Shown: piece by piece, positions 26,914-35,944 of the stretch
Layout of the letters: each line of letters starts with the position of its first letter
How positions within the stretch are numbered: the stretch's first letter is position 1
Source: Mycobacterium sp. 3519A
GTDB taxonomy: Bacteria; Actinomycetota; Actinomycetes; Mycobacteriales; Mycobacteriaceae
Length of the DNA: 64,000 nucleotides
Direction: 5' to 3'
Assembly (NCBI RefSeq): GCF_900240945.1
Contig: NZ_OESG01000013.1
Location: 992,001-1,056,000, forward strand
Program-made: the position numbers and the translations under genes
The notes under the pieces: model-generated
What the model was told of the DNA's origin: nothing
Seen by the model: the letters and a program-made list of their open reading frames with translations, nothing else
Database searches by the model: none

Positions 26914-28383
26914 ATGGCCGGAAGATGGCGAACGAAGTCGGTTGAACAGTCCATCGCTGACACCGATGAGCCCGACACCCGATTGCGCAAGGACCTGACG
27001 TGGTGGGACCTGACCGTGTTCGGCGTGTCCGTGGTGATCGGGGCAGGCATCTTCACGATCACCGCGTCGACGGCTGGCAACATCACCGGCCCGGCGATTT
27101 CCATCTCGTTCGTCATCGCGGCGATCGCGTGCGGGCTGGCCGCGTTGTGCTACGCCGAATTCGCGTCGACGGTACCGGTGGCGGGCAGTGCGTACACCTT
27201 CTCCTATGCCACCTTCGGTGAGTTCGTCGCGTGGATCATCGGCTGGGATCTGATCCTGGAATTCGCCGTCGCCGCCGCCGTCGTGGCCAAGGGCTGGTCG
27301 AGCTATCTGGGCACGGTGTTCGGATTCGGCGGCGGTGTGGCCGATTTCGGCGCGCTGCAACTCGATTGGGGCGCGCTGCTGATCATCGCGTTCGTCACCG
27401 TGATCTTGGCGTGGGGCACCAAGTTGTCGGCGGAGGTGAGCCTGGCCATCACGGTGGTCAAGGTGGCGGTGGTGCTGCTGGTCGTGGTGGTCGGCGCGTT
27501 CTACATCAAGACCGCCAACTTCTCGCCGTTCATCCCGCCTGCGGAGGCGGGCGAGGGCGGTAGTGGCGCGGAACAGTCGCTGTTCTCGCTGTTGACAGGC
27601 GCCGAAGGCAGCCACTACGGCTGGTACGGCGTGCTCGCCGGTTCGTCGATCGTGTTCTTCGCGTTCATCGGTTTCGACATCGTCGCGACGACGGCCGAGG
27701 AGGTCAAGAATCCGCAGCGCGACGTATCCCGCGGCATCCTCGCGTCGCTGGCGATCGTCACCGTGCTGTATGTCGCGGTGGCCGTGGTGCTTTCGGGCAT
27801 GGTGAGCTACACCGAACTGCGCGACGCGGGGGAGAAGGCCAACCTCGCGACGGCGTTCGCCGCCAACGGCATTGACTGGGCCGCCAAAGTGATCTCGATC
27901 GGCGCGCTGGCAGGGCTGACGACGGTGGTGATCGTGCTGGTGCTCGGCCAGACCCGTGTGCTGTTCGCGATGTGCCGCGACGGCCTGCTGCCGCGTCCGC
28001 TGGCGAAGACCGGCCCGCACGGCACGCCGGTGCGCATCACCCTGCTGGTCGGGGTGTTGGTCGCGATCACCGCGTCGGTGTTCCCGATCGGCAAGCTCGA
28101 GGAGATGGTCAACATCGGCACGCTGTTCGCTTTCGTGCTGGTGTCGGCGGGCGTGATCGCGCTGCGTCGCACGCGGCCGGACCTCAAGCGTGGGTTCCGC
28201 GCGCCGGGGGTGCCCCTACTGCCGATCGCTTCGATCATCGCCTGCGTCTGGTTGATGCTGAACCTGACCGGGCTGACCTGGATTCGGTTCCTGATCTGGA
28301 TGGCCATCGGCATGGTCGTCTACTTCGTGTACGGCCGGAGCCATTCGGTGCTTGGCAGGCGCGAGCGGGCAATTTCCGCGTGA
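26914..28383 (+). CDS. APC-family amino acid permease
   Basis: A 489-aa integral membrane transporter with twelve predicted segments, probably taking up cationic amino acids (Rv3253c-like). The N terminus LTWWDLTVFGVSVVIGAGIFTI (about residues 28-50) is the APC consensus for the unwound first helix; GSAYTFSYATFGEFVAWIIGWDLILEF and FFAFIGFDIVATTAEEVKNPQRD (about 245-270) are strong family marks, as is the LVLGQTRVLFAMCRDGLLP motif (about 345). The GGAAGG Shine-Dalgarno sits 7 bases before the ATG at 26914, so this start is preferred to GTG at 26908. Confidence 0.87.
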   Translation: MAGRWRTKSVEQSIADTDEPDTRLRKDLTWWDLTVFGVSVVIGAGIFTITASTAGNITGPAISISFVIAAIACGLAALCYAEFASTVPVAGSAYTFSYATFGEFVAWIIGWDLILEFAVAAAVVAKGWSSYLGTVFGFGGGVADFGALQLDWGALLIIAFVTVILAWGTKLSAEVSLAITVVKVAVVLLVVVVGAFYIKTANFSPFIPPAEAGEGGSGAEQSLFSLLTGAEGSHYGWYGVLAGSSIVFFAFIGFDIVATTAEEVKNPQRDVSRGILASLAIVTVLYVAVAVVLSGMVSYTELRDAGEKANLATAFAANGIDWAAKVISIGALAGLTTVVIVLVLGQTRVLFAMCRDGLLPRPLAKTGPHGTPVRITLLVGVLVAITASVFPIGKLEEMVNIGTLFAFVLVSAGVIALRRTRPDLKRGFRAPGVPLLPIASIIACVWLMLNLTGLTWIRFLIWMAIGMVVYFVYGRSHSVLGRRERAISA

Positions 28384-28388
28384 TCAGG

Positions 28389-29240
28389 TCAGCTGGCGGC
28401 TAGCTGCGCGCCGTCGGGGAAATCGGTGCTGCGGGAGACGGTTTCCCACTTGCGGATGTCTTCGTCGAATGCACTTCGGGCAGCTGAGATGAGCCTGAGG
28501 GCGTCAGAGCCCAGCACCAGGTGGGCGGGTGGCTCGTCAGCGTCCACGATCGCCAGGACTGCCTGCGCAGCCTTCGCGGGATCGCCCAATTGGTTGCCGC
28601 TGGCGGCCTGGCGGGCGCGGCGGATCGGATCGAACAGCTCGTCATAGTCGGGTATGGAGCGCTGCGCGCGGGTCATCGAGCGGCCCGCCCAGTCGGTGCG
28701 GAACGAGCCCGGTTCGATCGCGGTGACGCGAATCCCGAACGCCGCCACCTCTTTACGCAGACTTTCCAGCATGCCTTCCACCGCGAACTTGCTCGCACAG
28801 TAGGCAGACATGCCAGGAACGGCCATGAGGCCGCCCATCGAGGTGACCGCCATCAGGTGTCCGGCCCGGCGCTGTCGCATGTACGGCAGGGCACCCTGCA
28901 GGGTCGCGGCGACGCCGAACACATTGGTGGCGAACTGTGCGCGAACCTCGGACAGCGGCGTCTCCTCGAAGATGCCCTCGAGACCGTAACCGGCGTTCGC
29001 GATCACGACGTCGATCGGCCCGACCGACGACTCGACGTCGGCCACCGTGCGAAAGACGGCCGCATCATCGGTGACGTCGAGGGACCGGGCATGAGCGCGC
29101 CCCGGGGCCAGTGCCTCGAAGTCGTTGGCGTCGTTGGTGTTTCGCACCGTACCGACAACCTGGTGACCGGCGTTCAGGGCGCCCTCGGCGAATGCGCGCC
29201 CCAAGCCGGAGCTCACGCCGGTGATGAAAATCGTTCGCAT
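28389..29240 (-). CDS. Short-chain dehydrogenase/reductase
   Basis: A 283-aa classical SDR. TGVSSGLGRAFAEGAL (about residues 7-22) is the TGxxxGxG cofactor loop, DVVIANAGYG (about 78) the NAG motif, and VTSMGGLMAVPGMSAYCASKFA (about 130-150) holds the catalytic Ser, Tyr and Lys (YxxxK). An Asn-rich loop follows the first strand (TVRNTNDANDF), suggesting NADP preference. It is divergent from a TetR gene with 55 bases between starts containing a perfect 6-6-6 inverted repeat, so the neighbour probably represses it. Substrate unknown. Confidence 0.88.
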   Translation of the reverse strand: MRTIFITGVSSGLGRAFAEGALNAGHQVVGTVRNTNDANDFEALAPGRAHARSLDVTDDAAVFRTVADVESSVGPIDVVIANAGYGLEGIFEETPLSEVRAQFATNVFGVAATLQGALPYMRQRRAGHLMAVTSMGGLMAVPGMSAYCASKFAVEGMLESLRKEVAAFGIRVTAIEPGSFRTDWAGRSMTRAQRSIPDYDELFDPIRRARQAASGNQLGDPAKAAQAVLAIVDADEPPAHLVLGSDALRLISAARSAFDEDIRKWETVSRSTDFPDGAQLAAS

Positions 29241-29275
29241 GCCGTCCCCGTCGAATTGAGTCTTAATCTGCACAG

Positions 29276-29293
29276 TGTCGAATATAATCGACA
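29276..29293. promoter_or_regulatory. TetR/SDR divergent operator and promoter
   Basis: TGTCGA-ATATAA-TCGACA is a perfect inverted repeat with a six-base centre. It contains TATAAT (29283-29288), a consensus -10 for the TetR gene whose ATG is at 29296, eight bases away, so that mRNA would be leaderless. On the minus strand TATATT (29281-29286) can serve the SDR gene. Repressor binding here would block both promoters. Confidence 0.6.
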
Positions 29294-29295
29294 GT

Positions 29296-29913
29296 ATGTC
29301 AACTAAGCCCTGGTCCTCTCGTCGCTCGGCACCCACGGTGCGCAAGGGTGATCTACGAGAGCAGCAGATCCTCGAGGCTGCCGAGACGATGCTCAGTACC
29401 GTCGGCTACGCGGAGATGACGGTGGCCGGTATCGCCAAGGCGGCCGGAATCACCCGCGGAGCGTTGTACTTCTACTTCGGGTCCAAGCAGGAAGTCCTGA
29501 CGGCGTTGGTCGCCCGCATCACGGATGCCCTCGAAGACACGGCAGGCGCAGCGCGCACGGATGGCGGTCCTGTGCCGGAGGTCATCGACGCCGCCGTGCG
29601 ACGCACCGCCGACCTTTGGCTCGAGCATGGTCCGGTGATGCGGATGGCCGTGGATCTCGGCTCTACCGTCCCGGAAATCGACCTCCTGTGGGCGGGTGCC
29701 GCCGAAGCGTCGATCGAGGCGATCGGCGACGTTCTTCGTCGCGCAAAAGTGCCGTCCGGCGATGGGCCTGCCGACGCCCCGGCGCTGGCCAGGGCGTTGT
29801 GCTGGATGATCGAACGCAGCTTCTATCAGGCATCCAAGGTCTCGCCGGCAGCCGTCGACGAGGCCACGCAAAGCTGCCAAGCGGTATGGAGGCGGGTTGC
29901 GATTTCGGTGTGA
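29296..29913 (+). CDS. TetR-family regulator of the divergent SDR gene
   Basis: A 205-aa TetR protein. The DNA-binding region REQQILEAAETMLSTVGYAEMTVAGIAKAAGITRGALYFYFGSKQEVL (about residues 21-69) has the canonical TTVxxIAxxAGVSxGxxYxHF pattern. The C-terminal part is a typical ligand/dimer domain of the EthR-like or AcrR-type length. The ATG at 29296 is chosen because the -10 box TATAAT ends eight bases upstream; GTG at 29275 in the same frame is an alternative but would put the -10 inside the gene. Its operator is the repeat at 29276-29293 by inference. Its last codons lie in a 51-base nested inverted repeat. Confidence 0.9.
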   Translation: MSTKPWSSRRSAPTVRKGDLREQQILEAAETMLSTVGYAEMTVAGIAKAAGITRGALYFYFGSKQEVLTALVARITDALEDTAGAARTDGGPVPEVIDAAVRRTADLWLEHGPVMRMAVDLGSTVPEIDLLWAGAAEASIEAIGDVLRRAKVPSGDGPADAPALARALCWMIERSFYQASKVSPAAVDEATQSCQAVWRRVAISV

Positions 29914-29950
29914 TCGGTAGCGCTGAGCGCGACTCATCACACCGAAATCG
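29900..29950. terminator. Nested 15-bp inverted repeat at the TetR gene end
   Basis: CGATTTCGGTGTGAT (29900-29914) pairs perfectly with ATCACACCGAAATCG (29936-29950). The 21-base centre includes GCGCTGAGCGC, itself an inverted repeat. The outer left arm covers the last codons and the stop of the TetR gene (29911-29913). There is no U-tract. It may act as a transcript end or a stability element. Confidence 0.5.
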
Positions 29951-29970
29951 GAATTGCGCGGCACTACGAG

Positions 29971-30024
29971 TGTTTACAAAACATGCCTCTGTGTCTAGAC
30001 AGGCGACAAATTGGGCTATAAAGT
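29971..30024 (+). promoter_or_regulatory. alkB promoter with two short inverted repeats
   Basis: TAGACA (29996-30001) and TAAAGT (30019-30024) give a 17-base-spaced promoter about 40 bases before the alkB GTG. TGTCTAGACA (29992-30001), a perfect 10-bp palindrome, overlaps the -35, and TGTTT-ACA-AAACA (29971-29983) lies about two helix turns upstream. Both suit binding by a TetR such as AlkX, encoded at the operon end. This is inferred. Confidence 0.45.
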
Positions 30025-30064
30025 CAAGCCGACGCCGTGATGGGACTCACCGAGGAGGCAGGCA

Positions 30065-31276
30065 GTGACCACGCAAATGTCCGATATCGACATCGCCCAG
30101 TGGCGGGACAGGAAGCGCTATCTGTGGCTGATGGGGCTGATCGCCCCGACGGCCTTGTTCGTGATGCTGCCGTTGGTGTGGGCCTTCAACCAGTGGGGCT
30201 GGCATGTCGCGGCGCAGGTCCCGTTCTGGATCGGGCCGATCCTGCTCTACGTTTTGCTGCCCGCCCTTGATCTGCGCTTCGGCCCGGACGGACAGAATCC
30301 GCCCGACGAGGTGATGGAGCGGCTGGAGAACGACAAGTACTACCGCTACTGCACCTACATCTACATCCCGTTCCAGTACGCGAGCGTGATTCTGGGCGCC
30401 TACCTCTTCACCGCATCGGATCTGAGCTGGCTCGGATTCGACGGTGGCCTTGGCTGGCCCGCCAAGATCGGCCTGGCGCTGTCGGTGGGTGTGCTCGGCG
30501 GCGTCGGAATCAACACCGCGCATGAGATGGGCCACAAGAAGGACTCGCTGGAACGCTGGTTGAGCAAGATCACGTTGGCCCAGACCTGCTACGGCCACTT
30601 CTACATCGAGCACAACCGCGGCCACCACGTCCGTGTCGCGACGCCGGAGGATCCCGCGTCGGCCCGCTTCGGCGAGACGTTCTGGGAATTCTTGCCGCGC
30701 AGCGTGTTCGGCAGCCTGAAGTCGTCGTGGCAGTTGGAGGCGCAGCGGCTGCGCCGGGCCGGCAAGAGTCCGTGGCACTGGTCCAACGACGTGCTCAACG
30801 CATGGGCGATGTCGGTGGTGTTCTACGGTGCGCTGATCGCGGTGTTCGGCTGGGCGCTGGTGCCCTACATCGTCATCTCGGCGGTGTTCGGGTTCACGTT
30901 GTTGGAGACGGTGAACTATCTCGAGCACTATGGGCTGCTACGGCAGAAGACCGACAGTGGCCGCTACGAACGGTGCGCGCCGGTGCACAGTTGGAACTCC
31001 GACCACATCGTCACCAACCTGTTCCTGTATCACCTGCAGCGGCACAGCGATCACCACGCCAACCCGACGCGGCGCTACCAGACGCTGCGCAGCATGGCGG
31101 CCGCACCGAACCTGCCGAGCGGGTATGCGTCGATGATCGCGCTGACCTACTTTCCGCCGCTGTGGCGCAAGGTCATGGATCATCGGGTGCTCGCGCATTA
31201 CGACGGCGACATCGCCCGGGTCAACGTGCACCCGCGGGTCCGCGACAAGGTGCTGGCGAAGTATGGAGTGGCCTGA
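30065..31276 (+). CDS. alkB: AlkB, alkane 1-monooxygenase
   Basis: Integral-membrane non-haem di-iron enzyme that hydroxylates medium-to-long alkanes at the terminal carbon using electrons from rubredoxin. The 403-aa protein has six predicted membrane segments and the full set of histidine boxes: HEMGH (153-157), EHNRGHH (182-188), the AlkB-specific NYLEHYGL (284-291), and LQRHSDHH (324-331). The GTG start follows AGGAGG (30051-30056). It is followed by rubA1 with one overlapping base, two rubredoxins and a TetR gene, matching Rv3252c-Rv3249c in order. Confidence 0.95.
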   Translation: MTTQMSDIDIAQWRDRKRYLWLMGLIAPTALFVMLPLVWAFNQWGWHVAAQVPFWIGPILLYVLLPALDLRFGPDGQNPPDEVMERLENDKYYRYCTYIYIPFQYASVILGAYLFTASDLSWLGFDGGLGWPAKIGLALSVGVLGGVGINTAHEMGHKKDSLERWLSKITLAQTCYGHFYIEHNRGHHVRVATPEDPASARFGETFWEFLPRSVFGSLKSSWQLEAQRLRRAGKSPWHWSNDVLNAWAMSVVFYGALIAVFGWALVPYIVISAVFGFTLLETVNYLEHYGLLRQKTDSGRYERCAPVHSWNSDHIVTNLFLYHLQRHSDHHANPTRRYQTLRSMAAAPNLPSGYASMIALTYFPPLWRKVMDHRVLAHYDGDIARVNVHPRVRDKVLAKYGVA

Positions 31277-31437
31277 TGAGCGCCTACCGCTGCCCCGGCT
31301 GCGACTACGTGTACGACGAGACGAAAGGTGCTCCGCGGGAAGGGTTTCCGGCGGGCACGCCGTTCAGTGAAATCCCCGACGACTGGTGCTGCCCGGACTG
31401 TGCAGTGCGCGAGAAAGTCGACTTCGAGACCGTCTAG
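31276..31437 (+). CDS. rubA: Rubredoxin RubA1
   Basis: A 53-aa mononuclear iron protein passing electrons to AlkB. The four iron cysteines are in CPGC (residues 6-9) and CCPDC (about 38-42), with YVYDETKG and FSEIPDDW between them. The alkB stop overlaps its ATG by one base (TGATG), so translation is coupled. Alkane-type rubredoxins often occur in pairs (RubA1 non-complementing, RubA2 complementing in other species); which of the two here is the main donor cannot be told. Confidence 0.93.
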   Translation: MSAYRCPGCDYVYDETKGAPREGFPAGTPFSEIPDDWCCPDCAVREKVDFETV

Positions 31438-31442
31438 ATCCG

Positions 31443-31501
31443 TTGACTCTGCGTCCAGGGCGGAAAAGTGCGAGGAGCCGACGCCCTCAGCGCAGAGTCA
31501 A
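31443..31501 (+). other. Long hairpin between rubA1 and rubA2
   Basis: Arms 31443-31462 and 31482-31501 pair at 17 Watson-Crick plus one G-T position of 20, around a 19-base loop. It begins six bases after the rubA1 stop and ends before the rubA2 Shine-Dalgarno. There is no U-tract, so full termination is unlikely. An mRNA-processing or partial-attenuation role is possible. Confidence 0.6.
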
Positions 31502-31520
31502 CACAAGAAAGGGAACTGAA

Positions 31521-31703
31521 ATGAACGACTACAAGCTGTTCGTCTGCGTGCAGTGCGGATTCGAGTACGACGAGGCCAAGGGCTGGCCGGAGGACGGCAT
31601 CGCCCCCGGCACCCGGTGGGACGACATCCCCGACGACTGGAGCTGCCCGGACTGCGGCGCGGCGAAATCCGATTTCGAGATGGTGGAGGTTGTCCGCCCG
31701 TGA
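31521..31703 (+). CDS. rubB: Rubredoxin RubA2
   Basis: A 60-aa rubredoxin. Iron ligands are CVQC (residues 9-12) and CPDC (about 42-45); [20 protein letters not shown] and DIPDDWSCP match the AlkG-type consensus closely. It is separated from rubA1 by 83 bases that hold a strong inverted repeat, unlike the tight joints elsewhere in the operon. A GAAAGGGAA Shine-Dalgarno precedes the ATG. The stop overlaps the GTG of the TetR gene. Confidence 0.93.
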   Translation: MNDYKLFVCVQCGFEYDEAKGWPEDGIAPGTRWDDIPDDWSCPDCGAAKSDFEMVEVVRP

Positions 31704-32344
31704 CCGCTACGGTTGCGGCTGTGAACGAAAGTCGAAGCGCGCAGCGCATTCCGTACGCCGAGGCGTCGCGAGTGCTGCTGCGCGATTCGATTTTGGATGG
31801 CATGCGGGAGTTGCTGCTCAGCCGCGACTGGTCGTCGATCACGCTGTCGGACGTCGCGAAGGCGGCCGGCATCAGCAGGCAGACGATTTACAACGAGTTC
31901 GGGTCGCGGCAGGGGCTGGCGCAGGGCTACGCGCTGCGGCTCGCCGATCGGCTGGTGGATCAGATCGAGGAAGCCATCGGCGGCAACGTCGGCGACATCT
32001 ACGCCGCGTTCCTGCAGGGGTTCCGCGATTTCTTCGCCGAGTCCGCCGCCGACCCGCTGGTGATCTCGCTTCTCACCGGCACCACCAAACCGGATCTGCT
32101 GCAGCTGATCACCACCGACTCGGCGCCGATCATCACGCACTGCTCGGCGCGGTTGACCGAGTCGTTCATGGATAGCTGGGTGCGCACCAGCGAGGAGGAC
32201 GCCGGCGTGCTGGCCCGCGCCATCGTCAGGCTCGCGATGAGCTACGTCTCGATGCCGCCGGAGGCCGACCACGATGTGGCGCGGGACCTCGCTAGACTCA
32301 TGACGCCGTTTGCCGAACGCTACGGTGTGATCGAGCAGAGCTAG
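31700..32344 (+). CDS. alkX: TetR regulator of the alkane operon, AlkX-like
   Basis: A 214-aa TetR protein corresponding to Rv3249c. The helix-turn-helix region [34 protein letters not shown] lies at about residues 47-80, followed by a ligand-binding domain. GTG at 31700 overlaps the rubA2 stop (GTGA); GTG at 31721 is an alternative start. Being the last gene of alkB-rubA1-rubA2 it probably autoregulates the operon, with the palindromes at 29971-30001 as candidate sites. Confidence 0.88.
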   Translation: MTATVAAVNESRSAQRIPYAEASRVLLRDSILDGMRELLLSRDWSSITLSDVAKAAGISRQTIYNEFGSRQGLAQGYALRLADRLVDQIEEAIGGNVGDIYAAFLQGFRDFFAESAADPLVISLLTGTTKPDLLQLITTDSAPIITHCSARLTESFMDSWVRTSEEDAGVLARAIVRLAMSYVSMPPEADHDVARDLARLMTPFAERYGVIEQS

Positions 32345-32431
32345 CGCGACGGCGCCGCGCCCGATCGCGGCCTAATATGTAACAAAGCTAAGTAAGTGCG
32401 ACGCGCCCACGAGCCACGAGAAGGAACCTTT

Positions 32432-33901
<1,470 letters not shown>

Positions 33902-33953
33902 TCCTTCGTTAGATCGCCGCAGTTTCGCGTTTGCGGGCCCAGCTAAAAATGGC

Positions 33954-33984
33954 TTGACCTCAAGTGCGGTTGAGGTGCCACGCT
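33954..33984 (+). promoter_or_regulatory. MerR/SoxR-type operator-promoter for the sigma gene
   Basis: TTGACC (33954-33959) and CACGCT (33979-33984, fitting the NANNNT pattern) are 19 bases apart, the unusually long spacing used by MerR-family activators. Between them CCTCAAG-TGCG-GTTGAGG (33958-33975) closely matches the SoxR half-site CCTCAAG and its inverse. The sigma ATG at 33991 is six bases after the -10, so the mRNA would be leaderless. Confidence 0.6.
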
Positions 33985-33990
33985 GGTCAT

Positions 33991-34542
33991 ATGAGCGACG
34001 GGACAGATGACCAGGAAGCGCGGTTCGTTCGCGACGTGTTGCCGTTGGTCGACCAGTTGTACCGCGCGGCACTGCGGTACACGCGGCGGCCCGCTGACGC
34101 TGAGGACCTGGTGCAGGAGACGATGGTCAAGGCGTACACGGGTTTTCATGGGTACCGCGACGGATCAAATGTGCGCGCATGGCTTTTCCGCATCATGACC
34201 AACATCTGGATCAGCTCGTACCGCAGCGCGCAACGCCGCGTGGAGGAGGTGCTGTCCGCCGACGTGGCCGAGGTCTGGCCGACCGCGGGTGGCAACCCGT
34301 CGGCTGAGCTGGCCGTGCTCGAGGAGATGGGCGACGACGAGGTGCGCGACGCGCTGCAGGCGCTGCCAGAGGCTCAGCGGTTGGTGGTCTACTACGCCGA
34401 CGTAGAAGGTTTCCGGTACAAGGAGATTGCCGAAATCCTGGATGTGCCGCTCGGCACGGTGATGTCGCGGCTACACCGCGGCCGCGCCAACCTGCGGGCG
34501 CTGCTGATGGACTTCGCGACAGCGCGCGGCTATGCGGCCTAG
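33991..34542 (+). CDS. ECF sigma factor, SigH/SigR-like, without an adjacent anti-sigma gene
   Basis: A 183-aa sigma-70-type protein. Region 2 is clear: [34 protein letters not shown] (about residues 20-53) with [14 protein letters not shown] (2.4). Region 4 is [53 protein letters not shown] (about 123-175), typical of group SigH/SigR. The usual zinc anti-sigma partner is not beside it: the next gene, convergent, encodes a hemophore-like protein. Upstream is a MerR/SoxR-type operator, so control is likely transcriptional rather than by an anti-sigma. The ATG at 33991 follows the -10 directly. Confidence 0.85.
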   Translation: MSDGTDDQEARFVRDVLPLVDQLYRAALRYTRRPADAEDLVQETMVKAYTGFHGYRDGSNVRAWLFRIMTNIWISSYRSAQRRVEEVLSADVAEVWPTAGGNPSAELAVLEEMGDDEVRDALQALPEAQRLVVYYADVEGFRYKEIAEILDVPLGTVMSRLHRGRANLRALLMDFATARGYAA

Positions 34543-34898
34543 GCGCTCGGCGGTGCGCCGCAGCGGTTCTTGATGTCGAGGAGCGGCTGGCGGATGTTCT
34601 TCATGTCGGTTTGTTCGTCTGGGTGAGACGCCATGTAGCCCTTGACTTTTGCCGCCACCTGCTCACGCGACATGGCCTTGAGGCTGGACATGAAGTCGTT
34701 GAGGTCGGGGTGGGTGAACAAGTAGGCCGACGTGGACGCGTCGACTCCGGCGCGTACGCCTTCGAGGTCGGCGGCGGTGCAGTTCGGGGGATCGGCGGCG
34801 GGATCCTGGTTGGCGTTGGCGAGCGGGCTGGCGACGAACAGTGCCGCGCCGATCCCGGCGCCGGCGCACACGGTGGTGACGAGGCGAGTGAAAATCAT
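34539..34898 (-). CDS. Secreted hemophore-like protein
   Basis: A 119-aa exported protein. It has a signal peptide (about residues 1-29, ending ANA) and a small helical domain with two cysteines (PPNC about residue 40 and KNRCG near 113) that could form a disulfide. The pattern [25 protein letters not shown] is that of mycobacterial heme-binding, hemophore-related proteins (Rv0203-like family). Heme ligands cannot be assigned by eye. The stop interlocks with that of the sigma gene. Confidence 0.72.
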   Translation of the reverse strand: MIFTRLVTTVCAGAGIGAALFVASPLANANQDPAADPPNCTAADLEGVRAGVDASTSAYLFTHPDLNDFMSSLKAMSREQVAAKVKGYMASHPDEQTDMKNIRQPLLDIKNRCGAPPSA

Positions 34899-34934
34899 GG
34901 CTCACAGTCTGCGCACATCCGGCGCTAATACGCG

Positions 34935-35123
34935 CTAGTCGCAAGCAGTTTCACAGGAGATTGGGTTCGCGTCCACAGGCGGCGGGCGTTTCCGGGCGAC
35001 GGCGCAGGTGCCAGTTAGGTCGGCGAATTCAACAGGGATCGAGAGATAGTGCAGACCCGAATTCGTCTCTACGTCAATGGCATAGCGGTCTTCACTAGAG
35101 AAGAACTTGTCGTCGTACGCCAC
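34935..35123 (-). CDS. Small ORF, probably truncated, of unknown function
   Basis: A 62-aa reading frame starting at GTG 35123 after an AAGGG. The N-terminal half (DDKFFSSEDRYAIDVETNSGLHYLSIPV) looks like a real protein; such a beginning is found in small conserved proteins that go on for a further 50-100 residues as I remember. The second half after an EFAD junction is cysteine-rich and low complexity, and the DNA is less GC-rich than its neighbours. I read it as a remnant cut off by a deletion or frameshift. Function unknown. Confidence 0.4.
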   Translation of the reverse strand: MAYDDKFFSSEDRYAIDVETNSGLHYLSIPVEFADLTGTCAVARKRPPPVDANPISCETACD

Positions 35124-35228
35124 TGCGGACCCTTCTGGTTTCCCCGACCCAGCTGCCCGCGCAACTGACCGTGAGCTTGTGCGCGAAAAACCGCAAGCTT
35201 TTCGAGCGGTAATTCACGTTCGCGCCAG

Positions 35229-35260
35229 CCGGCCGCGCCAGCCAGGCGGCCGGTTAGGCT
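35229..35260 (+). promoter_or_regulatory. tmk leaderless promoter with upstream inverted repeat
   Basis: TAGGCT (35255-35260) ends six bases before the tmk GTG at 35267, so the mRNA is probably leaderless. Immediately before it CCGGCCGC (35229-35236) and GCGGCCGG (35246-35253) form a perfect 8-bp inverted repeat with a nine-base centre. It may be an operator; its role is unproven. Confidence 0.45.
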
Positions 35261-35266
35261 CCACGC

Positions 35267-35896
35267 GTGCTCATCGTTATCGAGGGTGTCGACGGTGCGG
35301 GCAAGCGCACGCTGACCGACGGGCTGCGCTCGGCGTTCGAAGCCGCCCACAAGTCCGTCGCGAGCCTGGCCTTCCCGCGCTACGGCCGCTCGATCGAAGC
35401 CGACCTCGCCGCCGAGGCGCTGCACGGCCAACACGGCGACCTCGCCGAGTCGGTATCCGCGATGGCCGTCCTGTTCGCCCTCGACCGCGCCGGCGCCAAA
35501 GACGAGATTGGCCACCTCATCGCCGCCTATGACGTGGTGATTCTCGACCGCTATGTCGCATCGAACGCCGCCTACAGCGCCGCACGGCTGCATCAGGGCG
35601 CCGACGGCGACGTCGTCGAATGGGTCCGCACCCTCGAATACGAGCGGCTGCGCCTGCCGGAACCCGACGTCCAGGTGCTGCTCGACGTGCCCACCGAACT
35701 CGCCGCCGAACGCGCCGAGCACCGCGCCAACACCGAATCCGACCGGGCCAAGGACACCTACGAACGCGACGACGCGCTGCAGCGCCGCACCAACGAGGTG
35801 TACTCCGCGCTGGCCGCGGCGCACTGGTGCGGGCGCTGGGTCAAGGCCGGACCCGACGTGAACGCCGCCGCGCTGGCCGCAGAGCTGGGTCAATAG
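35267..35896 (+). CDS. tmk: Tmk, thymidylate kinase
   Basis: Phosphorylates dTMP to dTDP for DNA synthesis. The 209-aa protein starts LIVIEGVDGAGKRTLTDGL (P-loop, residues 6-14), has AFPRYGRSIEADLAAEALHG (about 36-55), and the DRYVASNAAYSAARL motif (about 94-108) with the DRY catalytic residues. The lid is RAKDTYERDDALQRR. As in M. tuberculosis Tmk the P-loop has Arg after Lys (GKR). It lies directly upstream of mtrA in the conserved order. Confidence 0.94.
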   Translation: MLIVIEGVDGAGKRTLTDGLRSAFEAAHKSVASLAFPRYGRSIEADLAAEALHGQHGDLAESVSAMAVLFALDRAGAKDEIGHLIAAYDVVILDRYVASNAAYSAARLHQGADGDVVEWVRTLEYERLRLPEPDVQVLLDVPTELAAERAEHRANTESDRAKDTYERDDALQRRTNEVYSALAAAHWCGRWVKAGPDVNAAALAAELGQ

Positions 35897-35944
35897 CCGA
35901 CTCGCGGGTGCGCTACCGGCGTTTTATCGCAATCTGGTGCCACC

